Below, in pieces: positions 17,444 to 27,978 of a stretch of 54,271 nucleotides of DNA. Source of the DNA: an uncultured Faecalibacterium sp. (GTDB lineage Bacteria; Bacillota; Clostridia; Oscillospirales; Ruminococcaceae); the NCBI GenBank assembly GCA_944385995.1, contig CALWZL010000007.1, positions 1 to 54,271 of the forward strand, read 5' to 3'. Positions within the stretch are counted from its first letter, which is position 1; each line of letters begins with the position of its first letter. The notes below the pieces were generated by a model. It made no database searches. It had not been told where the DNA came from and saw only the letters and a program-made list of their open reading frames with translations. The translations under genes and the position numbers were made by a program.

Positions 17444-17743
17444 ATGACGAAAATTGTTCTTCTCTGCGCTGCCGGCATGAGCACCAGCGCCCTGGTCCGC
17501 AAGATGAAAGACGCCGCCAAGGCCGAGGGCTATGAGTGCGACATTTCGGCCCACTCGGTGTCCGAGGCCAAAAACTACCAGAGCGCCGACATGATCCTGC
17601 TGGGACCCCAGGTCCGCTACCGCCTGAAGGAAGTCCAGGCCGAGCTGCCCGACAACAAGGTGGAAGTCATCGATATGAAAGATTACGGCATGATGAACGG
17701 CAAGGCCGTTCTGGATCACGTCCGCAAGGTGCTGGAGGGCTGA
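17444..17743 (+). CDS. PTS cellobiose-type EIIB
   Basis: A cytoplasmic phosphocarrier (99 aa) that takes phosphate from EIIA and gives it to the incoming sugar. The active-site Cys8 lies in LLCAAGMSTS, the signature of the lactose/cellobiose EIIB family. The ATG is preceded by GGAGG and lies 60 nt after the EIIC stop. The gene is followed directly by EIIA. Confidence 0.95.
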   Translation: MTKIVLLCAAGMSTSALVRKMKDAAKAEGYECDISAHSVSEAKNYQSADMILLGPQVRYRLKEVQAELPDNKVEVIDMKDYGMMNGKAVLDHVRKVLEG

Positions 17744-17746
17744 GCC

Positions 17747-19529
<1,783 letters not shown>

Positions 19530-19575
19530 CCTGCAACCCAGCCGTTTTCTCCTTCCTTCATTTTCTCCCTCCGCA

Positions 19576-19610
19576 GCCATGCGGGCAACCTTCCGCGCTG
19601 CCTGCATGGC
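19576..19610 (+). terminator. Hairpin between the GH1 gene and the glycosyltransferase
   Basis: A 12-bp stem GCCATGCGGGCA / TGCCTGCATGGC (one G-U) without a proper T run. It is more likely a partial terminator or an mRNA-stability element than a full stop. Confidence 0.5.
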
Positions 19611-19644
19611 TTATGGTTTGCAATTTTCCGAAAGGAGTTTTTCC

Positions 19645-20826
19645 ATGCACATTGCATTTGTGTCCCTTGGCGCTTTCGGCCATGTCAACCCCACCCTGTC
19701 CCTGGTGACCGAACTGGTCAAGCGAAAGGTCCGGGTGACCTACTTTTCCACCGAGAATTTCCGCGCCATCGTGGAGCCCACCGGCGCCAACTTTGTGGCC
19801 GTCCCCTCCTGGATGGCCCAGCAGGCCGGCCAGCAGAAGGGCGGCGCTGACGAGGATGTGGGCGCCACCGTGCCCTTCCTCTTTTTGAACGAGGCCGGCG
19901 GCTGCATTGACTCGATTTTGGAGGTGCTGAAAGCCGACAGGCCCGACGCCATCGTCCACGACTTCGCCGGCATCGCCGGCACCATCGCCGCCGACGCTCT
20001 GCACGTCCCCAACGTGATGCTCTACACCAGCTACCCCTCCAACGATTCCTACTCCATGGCCGCCAGCTTTGAAAGCGTCCCGGCGGACCACCCCCTCCGC
20101 AAGGCCGCCGACCAGATCGCCGAGGGCTTTGTCCAGAAATACGGCTGCCGCAAAATGACGGTGAAGGAGATTTTCGACGGCCACGGGGATTTCAACCTGG
20201 TGATGATGCAGAAACGCCTGGTGCCCCACAGTGAGACCTTCGGGGACAACTTCGTGTTTACCGGGGTTCAGATCGGCAAGCGGACCGCCTTCGGCAGCTG
20301 GAAGGCTCCCGCCAACGGCAAGCCCCTGCTGTATTCCTCCCTGGGCACCGCCTTCAACAACTGGCCCGAATATTACCCGATTCTGTTTGATGCGGTCCGG
20401 GATCTGGACATCAACGTCTTTGCGGCCCTGGGCTCCATCGACCCCGCCAGCCTGACCGACATCCCCGCCAATGTGGAGGTGGGCCAGATGGTGCCCCAGC
20501 TGGACATTTTGTCCCAGGCGTCGGTGTTCATCACCCACGCCGGGATGGGCGGCACCGGCGAGGCCATCTACTACGGCGTCCCCATGATCGCCATCCCCCA
20601 GATGGAGGAACAGGCCATCACCGCCCGCCAGATCGAGAAGCTGGGGCTGGGCTGCGCCTTCCTGGACAAAAACGCCATCACCAGCGAAAGCCTGAAAGCC
20701 GCCATTGTGAAACTACTGACCGAGCCCTCTTACAAGGCCACCGCTCATGAATTCAGCGAGGACATGAAGCGCCTGGGCGGCGCCACCGCTTCGGCGGATG
20801 CCCTGCTGCGGTTCCTGAACCACTGA
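19645..20826 (+). CDS. GT1 (UGT/MGT-like) glycosyltransferase
   Basis: A 393-aa cytoplasmic GT-B fold transferase of the macrolide/plant-type UGT family. The start at 19645 gives MHIAFVSLGAFGHVNP, the acceptor-binding N-terminal motif, and AAAGGAG precedes it. The C-terminal donor-binding signature is clear: FITHAGMGGTGEAIYYGVP and IPQMEEQAITA. Such enzymes move a sugar from a nucleotide-sugar to a hydroxyl on a small hydrophobic acceptor. Lying between two GH1 glucosidases in a PTS operon is unusual and suggests handling of the aglycone. The acceptor and donor are unknown. Confidence 0.85.
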   Translation: MHIAFVSLGAFGHVNPTLSLVTELVKRKVRVTYFSTENFRAIVEPTGANFVAVPSWMAQQAGQQKGGADEDVGATVPFLFLNEAGGCIDSILEVLKADRPDAIVHDFAGIAGTIAADALHVPNVMLYTSYPSNDSYSMAASFESVPADHPLRKAADQIAEGFVQKYGCRKMTVKEIFDGHGDFNLVMMQKRLVPHSETFGDNFVFTGVQIGKRTAFGSWKAPANGKPLLYSSLGTAFNNWPEYYPILFDAVRDLDINVFAALGSIDPASLTDIPANVEVGQMVPQLDILSQASVFITHAGMGGTGEAIYYGVPMIAIPQMEEQAITARQIEKLGLGCAFLDKNAITSESLKAAIVKLLTEPSYKATAHEFSEDMKRLGGATASADALLRFLNH

Positions 20827-20876
20827 CGCCATTTCCGACTGCCCACGTTTCCCCGGGCAGGTACTTCTTTTCCGCG

Positions 20877-20905
20877 ATGCCCCGCCTGTCTGCCAGGCGG
20901 GGCAT
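20877..20905 (+). terminator. Hairpin upstream of the second GH1 gene
   Basis: A 12-bp perfect stem ATGCCCCGCCTG / CAGGCGGGGCAT with a 5-nt loop and a weak TCTT tail. It is an incomplete terminator that may lower read-through into the beta-glucosidase gene. Confidence 0.6.
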
Positions 20906-20930
20906 TCTTGAAATATAAGGAGAACAGCTT

Positions 20931-22283
20931 ATGACCACTTTCCCCAAAAATTTCCTGTGGAGCGCCTCCACAGCCGCCGTCCAGATTGAGGGCGGCTGGA
21001 ACGACGACGGCAAAGGGGAGTCCATCTGGGACACCCTGGTGCACGACGGCACCGGCAAGATTGCCCACGGCGAGAACGCCGACACGTCCATTGACTTTTA
21101 CCACCATTGGCGGGAGGATGTGGCCCTGATGAAACAGATGGGCCTCAAGGCCTACCGGTTTTCCATCAGCTGGCCCCGGGTGCTGCCCGAGGGGGTGGGC
21201 CGGGTCAACGAGGCAGGCATCCGGTTCTACCAGGATCTGTGCGATGAACTTCTCAGGAATGATATCCAGCCCCTGGTGACCCTCTACCACTGGGACCTGC
21301 CCACCGCCCTCTACCGGAAAGGCGGCTGGAAAAACCCCGCCAGCCCCGACTGGTTCGCCGCATATGTGGACGTAGTCTCCAAGGCTCTTGCGGGCCGGGT
21401 GGGGTACTGGCTCACCTTCAACGAGCCCCAGATGTTTTGTGGGCTGGGCCTGGTGGCCGGGGTCCATGCCCCCTTCGAGCACAACGACGACCAAACCATG
21501 ATGGCCGTCACCAAACACATCCTGCTGGCCCACGGCCGGGCGGTGGCGGTGCTGCGGCGCAACTGCCCCGGCGCGAAAGTTGGCATGGCCCCCACCGGGG
21601 ACTGCTGCCTGCCCAAGGACGACTCCCCCGAGGAAGTGGACAAGGCCCGGCAAAAGTCTCTGTCTGAATATCCCGGCTACATCATGTCCAACACCTGGTG
21701 GGCCGACCCGGTGTTCCTGGGCCAGTACCCTGCCTGGGCCAAAGAGAAATTCGGGGACCTGCTCTACACCATGACCCCGGAGGAGTGGGCCCTGGTGTCC
21801 CAGCCTCTGGACTTCTACGCCTACAACTGCTACCAGGGCACGGTGGACCTGGTGCCGGACCCCTCCAAATACGACGCCTATGCCTACCAGGGCAGCCCCC
21901 AGACGACGGTGGCCTGGAACATCACCCCCAAAGTCCTCTACTACGCCAGCAAGTTCTGGTTTGAGCGGTACCACCTGCCCATCCTGATCACCGAAAACGG
22001 CTATTCGGGCCTGGACTGCGTGATGCTGGACGGCAAGGTCCACGACCCCCAGCGGATTGACTTCCTCCACCGGTACCTGCTGGAGGTAGCCCACGCCATC
22101 GCCGACGGTGTGCCAATCATCGGCTACTCGGTTTGGAGTTTGTTCGACAACTTCGAGTGGGCGGCAGGCTACAGCTGCCGCTACGGCCTGATCTATGTGG
22201 ATTACCCCACCCAGCAGCGGATTGTGAAGGATTCCGGCTGGTGGTACCGGGACGTGATTGCATCGGGCGGCGGGTGTCTGTGA
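20931..22283 (+). CDS. GH1 beta-glucosidase (non-phosphorylated substrates)
   Basis: Family 1 glycoside hydrolase (450 aa). Acid/base Glu165 is in FNEP and nucleophile Glu355 in TENG. The loop NFEWAAGYSCRYGLIYVDY is the form found in ordinary beta-glucosidases, with no phosphate-binding pattern, so it should act on free glucosides. There is no signal peptide, hence it is cytoplasmic. AAGGAG precedes the ATG. It is the last gene of the glycoside operon. Having both a phospho- and a non-phospho-glucosidase implies two routes of uptake or recycling of the product of the adjacent glycosyltransferase (inference). Confidence 0.92.
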   Translation: MTTFPKNFLWSASTAAVQIEGGWNDDGKGESIWDTLVHDGTGKIAHGENADTSIDFYHHWREDVALMKQMGLKAYRFSISWPRVLPEGVGRVNEAGIRFYQDLCDELLRNDIQPLVTLYHWDLPTALYRKGGWKNPASPDWFAAYVDVVSKALAGRVGYWLTFNEPQMFCGLGLVAGVHAPFEHNDDQTMMAVTKHILLAHGRAVAVLRRNCPGAKVGMAPTGDCCLPKDDSPEEVDKARQKSLSEYPGYIMSNTWWADPVFLGQYPAWAKEKFGDLLYTMTPEEWALVSQPLDFYAYNCYQGTVDLVPDPSKYDAYAYQGSPQTTVAWNITPKVLYYASKFWFERYHLPILITENGYSGLDCVMLDGKVHDPQRIDFLHRYLLEVAHAIADGVPIIGYSVWSLFDNFEWAAGYSCRYGLIYVDYPTQQRIVKDSGWWYRDVIASGGGCL

Positions 22284-22857
22284 GTTCCTGCCCGCCGGGA
22301 GAAGAATTCTTTTATTTCAAAGGATGAGCGCAGCGCTTCCTTCGCAGTCTTTGCCTCCGGCATCCTGGGCGGCGTTACTGAGCCCACCCTCTATGGCAGC
22401 TGCTTCATCAACATGATAGCCGGCGTCGCCGGCCCTTTGGCGGTTGCTTGCATCCACTCCTGATTTATGATACCATTATAATGTAATAATATAATTTATG
22501 GATTTTACTTAAAAAGAAGAAGGTGCGGGTGAAGGATCCCAAGCCCATGGGTTCTGTGGCAGACCGGCTGCTGATGCCACTACCTGCGCCAGTATGGCCG
22601 GGACGCTTTCTGACCGCCTTTTCCTGTGCCCAGGGGCCCTGCTGCTCCGGCGGCCTTTTTTGTATAAAGCGCACAAGTGTGAGCGGCGTTTTTTGGGAGG
22701 AATCCCCATCCTGAAATTTCCTCTTTCCCTGGAACCCCTGCCGCCCCGGTATATGCTATGGTACCAATCGCCCTTTCTTTTGGTCCGGCCTCTGCCCGGT
22801 ACCAGGGGCGCCGGACGGTCCGTTTTTCACCCCATCACACCAGCAAGGAGGCTGCCT
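22284..22857. other. Intergenic region with PTS relic and promoter-like AT-rich stretch
   Basis: After the GH1 stop comes the PTS EIIC relic (separate entry), then an AT-rich stretch with two TATAAT boxes (22477-22482 and 22490-22495) lacking good -35 boxes. The remaining ~350 nt up to the fusion gene hold no recognisable gene. An open frame at 22523-22714 has no support. Confidence 0.5.
22298..22463 (+). pseudogene. Relic of a beta-glucoside PTS EIIC C-terminal segment
   Basis: An open frame of about 55 codons with no start site ends at a TGA at 22461. It contains SGILGGVTEPTLYG, the substrate-loop signature (GG-[IV]-TEP-x-[LIV]-YG) of beta-glucoside-type PTS EIIC proteins. Everything before and after is missing. 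It probably marks a lost transporter that once flanked the beta-glucosidase. The call rests on a short motif only. Confidence 0.5.
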
Positions 22858-25640
22858 ATGTATTATTCTTCCAAACCTGTCACCGCTTCCCTGACCCTGA
22901 TTCAGAGCCCCAGCGGGGAAAACCTCTATCTGGTCACCGGCACCGAGCGGGCCGTCCTGATCGACGCCGGCCTGGGCGTCGGACATCTGCGGGCCTTTGT
23001 GGAATCTCTGACCCAAAAGCCTCTGACCGTGCTTTTGAGTCACGGCCACATCGACCATGCCCCCGGCGCGGTGGAGTTTGAGGATGTCTACCTCAACAGC
23101 GCCGACTGGCCCCTCTACCGCAGTCAGTGCGGCCTGGCAGGCCGCCAGGACTATCTGCGGGGCAACCTGAAGGACCAGTATGAAGCCCTTACCGCGGGCA
23201 CCCTGCTGGAGGGCGACCCGAACAAAACCTTTGCCGAGCTCACCGGCGGCATGGTCTTTGACCTGGGAGGAGTCCATCTGCGGACGGTGGCCTTCCCCGG
23301 CCACACCCCCGGCAGCATGGCCTTCCTGCTGGAGGAGGACCGCATCCTCATCACCGGCGACGCCTGCAACAATTTCACCTTCCTGTTCCTGGATATTTCC
23401 GACACGGTGGAGGCCTACCGGGATACGGTGGCCAAAGTCCGGGACCAGCTGACGGGAAAATTCGACCGGGTGTTTGTGTCCCACCACGGCCCCGAGCTGC
23501 CCGCCAGCCTGCTGGACGGGATGATCCAGCGGTGCAGCCAGGTGCTGAGGGGCGAGACCGACGCTTTCCCCTTCCTGTTCATGGGCACCGAGGCCCTGAC
23601 CGCCAAGCGCCCCGGGGCGGATTTCCTGCCCGCCGACGGCAACGCCGCTAACCTGATTTATGACCCGGCCAAAATCCGCCGGGTGCAGGTGCCCTTTGCA
23701 CGGAAGCATCCCCACCTGTGCCAGCCCATCACCATTGCGGGGGTGACCTTCCGCAACCGAATGTTCTCGGCCCCCATGGGCGGTACCGACATCACCAACG
23801 ACGGCTGTATCGGCCCCAAGTCCACCGCCTTCTATGAACTGCGGGCCAAAGGCGGCGCCGGTGCTGTCACCGTGTCCGAGTGCATGGTCCACCCCCAGAC
23901 CGACGGTTCCCATGCCTACCATCTGGACACCGCGGTCCTGAACTCCCTGGCCTGCGCCACCTACACCGCCGACGCCATCCGGCGCCATGGGGCCATGCCC
24001 AGCCTGGAACTGTCCCATTCCGGCATGTACGCAGGTACCTACATGACCGACAAGGCCCGCCAGCACGAGATGCACCAGTGGGGCCCCAGCGACACCATCC
24101 GCTCCGATGGGGTGCCGGTGAAAGCGCTGTCCCAGGAGCAGATCGACGACATTGTTGCCAGCTATGGCCGGGTAGCCGGTCTGGCCAAGCGGGCCGGCTT
24201 TGAAATGGTGATGATCCACGGCGGCCACGGCTGGCTCGTCAACCAGTTCCTGTCCCCCTACTTCAACCACCGCACCGACGCCTATGGCGGCAGTCTGGAA
24301 AACCGGTGCCGCTTCGCCATCCAGGTGCTGAAGGCGGTCCGGGCTGCCGTGGGCCCCGGTTCCCCATCGAGTTCCGCATGTCGGGCTCCGAGCTGTTCGA
24401 GGGGGGCTACGACCTGGAAGAAGGCTGCCGCATCGCCCAGCAGCTGGAACCCTACATTGACCTGCTCCATGTCTCCGCCGGCACCTACCAGCGGGGCTTC
24501 GGGGACACCCATCCCTCCATGTTCAAGCCCCACGGCTGCAACGTCTATCTGGCCGCTGAGATCAAGAAGCACGTCAAAGTCCTGGTGGCCACCATCGGCG
24601 GCCTGAACGACCCCGACCAGATGGAGGAGATCATCGCCAGCGGCAAGGCCGATGTGGTGTACATGGCCCGGGCCCTGCTGGCCGACCCCGAGCTGCCCCG
24701 GAAGGTCACCGAGAATCGCCCCGAGGAGATTGTCCGGTGCCTGCGGTGCTTCACCTGTATGGCCGAGCGTGCCGCCACCTCCACCCGGCGGTGCACCGTC
24801 AACCCCCTGATTGGCCGGGAGCTGGATGGGGTGGAAGTCCACCCCGCCCCGGTGAAAAAGAGAGTGATGGTGGCCGGCGGCGGCCCCGGCGGCCTGTATG
24901 CCGCCTACACCGCTGCACGGCGGGGCCATCAGGTCATCCTGTACGAGAAGGAAATGGAGCTGGGCGGCGTCCTCAAGAGCGAGCAGGCCCTGTCCTTCAA
25001 GCATGAAATGTACGAGCTGACCGCCAGCTATCAGCGTCTGGCCGCCAAGGTCGGGGTGGAGTTCCGGCTGGGCGAGGCTGTCACCCCGGAACTGGTGCGG
25101 CAGGAAGCCCCGGACGCCCTGATTGTGGCGGTGGGCTCCCGGCCCCTGGTGCCCTCCATCCCCGGCCTGGACGGCCCCAACGTCATCGTGGTCAACGACT
25201 ATTACAAGCACCAGTCCGAAGTGGCCGGTACGGTGGTGGTAATGGGCGGCGGCCTGGCAGGCTGCGAGTGTGCCATCTGCCTGGGCCAGCAGGGCAAGAC
25301 CGTCCACATTGTGGAGATGCGGGACGCCCTGGCCCCCGACGCCAATGTCCGGCACCGCCCCCTGCTTCTGAAAGAGATCGACAAATACGTCACCGTCCAC
25401 ACCAGCTGCAAGGCCATGGAGGTGCGGCCCGACGGCGTCCTCTGCCAAGACAGCGAAGGCAAAGAAATTCTGGTGCCCGGCGCCACCGTCATCTGCGCCC
25501 TGGGCCAGCGGCCCTGCACCGACACGGTCACCGCCCTCCAGGACACCGCTCCCTTTGTCCGGGTGATCGGCGACGCCGGCCGGGTGTCCACCATCACCAA
25601 CGCGGTGTATCAGGGCTGCCATGCCGCTCTGGATATTTGA
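22858..25640 (+). pseudogene. Metallo-beta-lactamase fold + Old Yellow Enzyme + FAD/NAD oxidoreductase fusion, one frameshift
   Basis: One long gene of about 925 codons split by a single -1 shift at about 24358-24361. Domain 1 (about 1-270): metallo-beta-lactamase fold with SHGHIDHAPG (His62, His64, Asp66, His67) and PGHTPGSM. Domain 2 (from about 285): Old Yellow Enzyme-like TIM barrel with MIHGGHGW, QFLSPYFNHRTDAYGGSLEN and, past the shift, cluster cysteines CLRCFTC and RRC. Domain 3: FAD/NAD-binding with VMVAGGGPGGLYAAY and VVMGGGLAGCE. Domains 2-3 resemble 2,4-dienoyl-CoA reductase, BaiCD or daidzein-reductase-type enzymes. AAGGAGG precedes the ATG at 22858. Both halves are otherwise free of stops, so the shift is recent, a sequencing error, or less likely programmed. 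An enoate- or flavonoid-type reductase role is inferred. Confidence 0.85.
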
Positions 25641-25674
25641 CCCTGTAAAACCGCAGCTGTATGGATTCATCTGA

Positions 25675-25702
25675 TTTTCTTTCCATGTTGCCCCTGCCTG
25701 GA
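25675..25702 (+). repeat. 28-nt direct repeat, copy 1
   Basis: A 28-nt segment containing TTCCATGTTGCCCCTGCC is identical to positions 45548-45575, about 20 kb away. This copy abuts the polymerase relic. The two copies lie outside each end of the type VII secretion locus. Confidence 0.8.
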
Positions 25703-25860
25703 CCACTATAAGGCCACCGCCACGAATTGGCCAAAACCATGAGCCAGAAAGTGCTGTATGCCACTGGCATCACCGTCACCACAGGCATCGGCACACGCTC
25801 TATCTGGCCAAGCTAGCTGTGAATACTACCGCCAAACGCTTGTTTCCCATGGGAAAAAAG
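25703..25860 (+). pseudogene. Relic of a Y-family (UmuC/ImuB-like) DNA polymerase
   Basis: Allowing two frame changes, the stretch reads YKATAHELAKTMSQKVLYAT, then GITVTTGIGT, then LYLAKLAVNTTAK. This follows the Y-family segment ELA..M...VL..TGIT...GIGTN.YLAK.A.D..AK. No start site, catalytic carboxylates or C-terminal domain remain. It is a fragment left by deletion or recombination. Confidence 0.55.
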
Positions 25861-25949
25861 GGGCCCAGAGTAAATTAAACCTTGCGAGATTGAAAGGAAT
25901 TTTCCTGTGAGATGATCCTCAGACCGTTTCAGTAAAACAACTCCTTTAG

Positions 25950-25982
25950 AAGGGCAGCCGGCAAAACGGCTGCCCTTATTCT
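25950..25982 (+). terminator. Rho-independent terminator
   Basis: GGGCAGCCG / CGGCTGCCC stem with a GCAAAA loop and TTATTCT tail. It would end transcripts coming from the fusion gene, insulating the secretion locus downstream. Confidence 0.8.
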
Positions 25983-26178
25983 ATGTTTACAGCCAAAACA
26001 GAACAAAACAGGAGGGTGATTTCTCTGCCAGATATCGATGAAGTAAAAGCCTTACTGTGAATTCATTGAGTTAGCAGATCAATTCCTTTTATGATTTATG
26101 TGGGGGTGCCCTAAAAATTAGGGGGGCAATTTTGCTTCTAAATGATAAATGAACAGATAGGTGTTTCCAAAACAAGGA

Positions 26179-26207
26179 TTGAGAATATTATTTGTATATG
26201 TTATACT
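26179..26207 (+). promoter_or_regulatory. Promoter of the zinc-ribbon/L,D-transpeptidase-like gene
   Basis: TTGAGA (26179-26184), 17-nt spacer, TATACT (26202-26207), 62 nt before the ATG. It is the first promoter of the type VII locus. Confidence 0.75.
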
Positions 26208-26268
26208 TTTGCTGCAGGTTCTATGGATGGTCGAAGGCAGTCAGTAAAATAGAAAGGAAGAAGATAAA

Positions 26269-27390
26269 ATGAAATGTCCAAACTGTGGGCAGAATTTATC
26301 AGATACTGCACGGTTTTGCAGCAGATGCGGGCGGCCAATTTGTCATGAACCGCCCAAAAAGGATGAACAAGAAAAAAAGTGCCCTTACTGTGGATATTCT
26401 GTCCCGGCATCTGATCATTTCTGCAACAATTGCGGCCATCTGATTGATTCTGAAATACTGGAGCAGGAAATGCAAACAGAGCCGGAGAAGGCAGACACAC
26501 CGGGCCCTTCGGAGGGGCGCCGGGGGCACAAGATTATCGTGTTGATTGTGTTGCTGGCAGCGGTTATGTTGGTATTGGGGGCTGGGCTGTTCTTTTGGAA
26601 AAAAACTTCGGAACACAGGACTGAAAACAGGGTAGAACAGACCCAGGCTTGGTCCCAGTCGGCGTCCAGCGAACCGGAACAGAATTCCTCTGCAGCAGAG
26701 CAGGAATCTCCGAAAGATTTGGCTGAGTCGGAACCGGAAAAAGATCTCCCTGTGCTGGAACAGGAAGAGGAAGAGCCGGCAAATGAAAGCAATGCACCGG
26801 CGATGCAGGTCAATGAGGAGTGGGGCCAGCAGGAAATTCTGATCAGCCCTACAGAGGCAGGAAAAGCTATTTTGACATTGCGCCAAAAATATCAGGGCAA
26901 ATGGAGTACCCTCTTTGAATGTGAAGCGGCCATTGGCCGCAATGGTACCACAGCAACACCTGCTGAAGGCGATGGAAAAACCCCCGAAGGTACCTTCCCG
27001 ATTCTTTTCTGCTATGGCCTGCAGCAGCCTCAGACAGGGATTCCTTTTATCCAGCTTACATCCGACAGCGTCTGGGTGGATGACGCCGAATCCCTGTATT
27101 ACAACTGCCTCACCACAAGAGAACAGGCAGGCGATGCGTCCTATGAAGATACCTATTCGCAGTTTGCCAGGGGATACTATTCATGCAATATTTTCTTTGC
27201 CAACAACGGCGACGGCCAGACCCCCGGAAAAGCGATTCCTGGAATGGGATCGGTTCGCGTGCTGGAAGGGTATAAAAAGGAGCTTGAGCCCACAAACGGC
27301 GATATAAAGATCTCAGAGGCCGATATGCAGGCTGTTCTTGCGATTTTGAATTCTGAATACGATCCGGTTGTTACAGTCAGCGGGCTTTAA
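26269..27390 (+). CDS. Double zinc-ribbon membrane protein with inactive L,D-transpeptidase-like outer domain
   Basis: A 373-aa protein. Two zinc ribbons open it (Cys3, 6, 17, 20 and Cys38, 41, 52, 55), then a transmembrane helix (about 89-110), an acidic Ser/Glu-rich linker (about 115-175) and a YkuD-like domain to the end. The domain is recognised by GRNGTTATPAEGDGKTPEGT and SVWVDDAESLYYN, typical of ErfK/YbiS-type L,D-transpeptidases. In the catalytic region, however, the expected His and the Gly-Cys are replaced: the sequence is PTNGDIKISEADM, with Gly344-Asp345 where Gly-Cys belongs. So it likely binds peptidoglycan without cross-linking it. It has its own promoter and precedes the secretion genes. 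AGGAAG lies upstream of the ATG. Confidence 0.8.
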   Translation: MKCPNCGQNLSDTARFCSRCGRPICHEPPKKDEQEKKCPYCGYSVPASDHFCNNCGHLIDSEILEQEMQTEPEKADTPGPSEGRRGHKIIVLIVLLAAVMLVLGAGLFFWKKTSEHRTENRVEQTQAWSQSASSEPEQNSSAAEQESPKDLAESEPEKDLPVLEQEEEEPANESNAPAMQVNEEWGQQEILISPTEAGKAILTLRQKYQGKWSTLFECEAAIGRNGTTATPAEGDGKTPEGTFPILFCYGLQQPQTGIPFIQLTSDSVWVDDAESLYYNCLTTREQAGDASYEDTYSQFARGYYSCNIFFANNGDGQTPGKAIPGMGSVRVLEGYKKELEPTNGDIKISEADMQAVLAILNSEYDPVVTVSGL

Positions 27391-27978
27391 AGAGCAGAAC
27401 GATTTTCTGAGGGCGGTAAAAGAAGGAAAAGTGCCGGCAGCTTCAAAAAGAGGATCGCCTACTTCATGCCCGGCCTCACGGCAATGCAATGCAGAAATCC
27501 GCAAAGAAAGCAGAAAAAACAGATGACAAAATACGCCGGATGGTAAGAAATATTGCTCTTGCAATCAGTATGCTTTTCTGGTTAAAATGTGATCTGGACC
27601 ATGGAAAGCCTTGATGATTTTTTGGGAAAAGGGTACCGGGGTCAGATGATTCTTTTCCTTATTATAATGATTGCATAAAACAGCTTTCGCAGTGAAAGAA
27701 GTCCGCCATTTTTAGCCGTCAGCCGGCTGAAAATGGCGGGCTTTTTGTTTTGGAAAAATGCCTGTATCCGGCGCGGATAGAAAAAATATACGCCAAAAAA
27801 ACCATAAATATACAATTTGTTGCATTGAACATACAAAATATTACATAATGGGCAAGAAAGTGAAAGAAGTGTGTTATACTACCATTAAATTACCATTGGC
27901 CTCATCCAGATGGGGGTTCGACATGGTGTAGTCGGAGCCCGAACGGAACATACAACAATCAAAAAGGGAGGAAAACAG
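27391..27978. other. Intergenic region with promoter and orphan terminator
   Basis: About 590 nt without a recognised gene. It contains a possible short RNA with terminator (27663-27746) and an extended -10 promoter TGTGTTATACT (TATACT at 27875-27880) for the next gene, about 100 nt before its start. The first 270 nt show nothing assignable. Confidence 0.55.
27663..27746 (+). ncRNA. Candidate small RNA ending in a strong terminator
   Basis: A TATAAT box at 27663-27668 (weak -35) is followed by a CTTTC-GCAGT-GAAAG hairpin at 27684-27698 and then a 16-bp terminator stem (27703-27735: CCGCCATTTTTAGCCG / CGGCTGAAAATGGCGG) with a CTTTTTG tail. No reading frame precedes the terminator. Either a ~70-nt RNA or merely the distal terminator of the upstream gene. 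Confidence 0.35.

Larger units (their letters stand above)
25641..26268. other. Gene-poor region with relics and terminator
   Basis: This holds, in order, a 28-nt repeat copy, a decayed Y-family polymerase fragment, a terminator, a small CCCTAA-AAA-TTAGGG palindrome at 26109-26123 and the promoter of the next gene. No intact gene is seen. It also marks the change from very GC-rich to more balanced DNA. Confidence 0.6.

Noticed and set aside
22523-22714. Open frame of 63 codons with MGSVADRLL resembling an RpiR N-terminus
   Set aside because: Only about ten residues resemble the RpiR start; no HTH follows and the remainder is Cys/Pro-rich noise.
25703-25760. Similarity of YKATAHE to the end of the glycosyltransferase at 20729-20765
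   Set aside because: The longer downstream match to Y-family polymerases (TGIT..GIGT..LYLAK) explains the stretch better; the shared residues are coincidental.
26109-26123. CCCTAA-AAA-TTAGGG palindrome as terminator or operator
   Set aside because: Too short and lacking a T run; far from the promoter elements, so no function can be supported.
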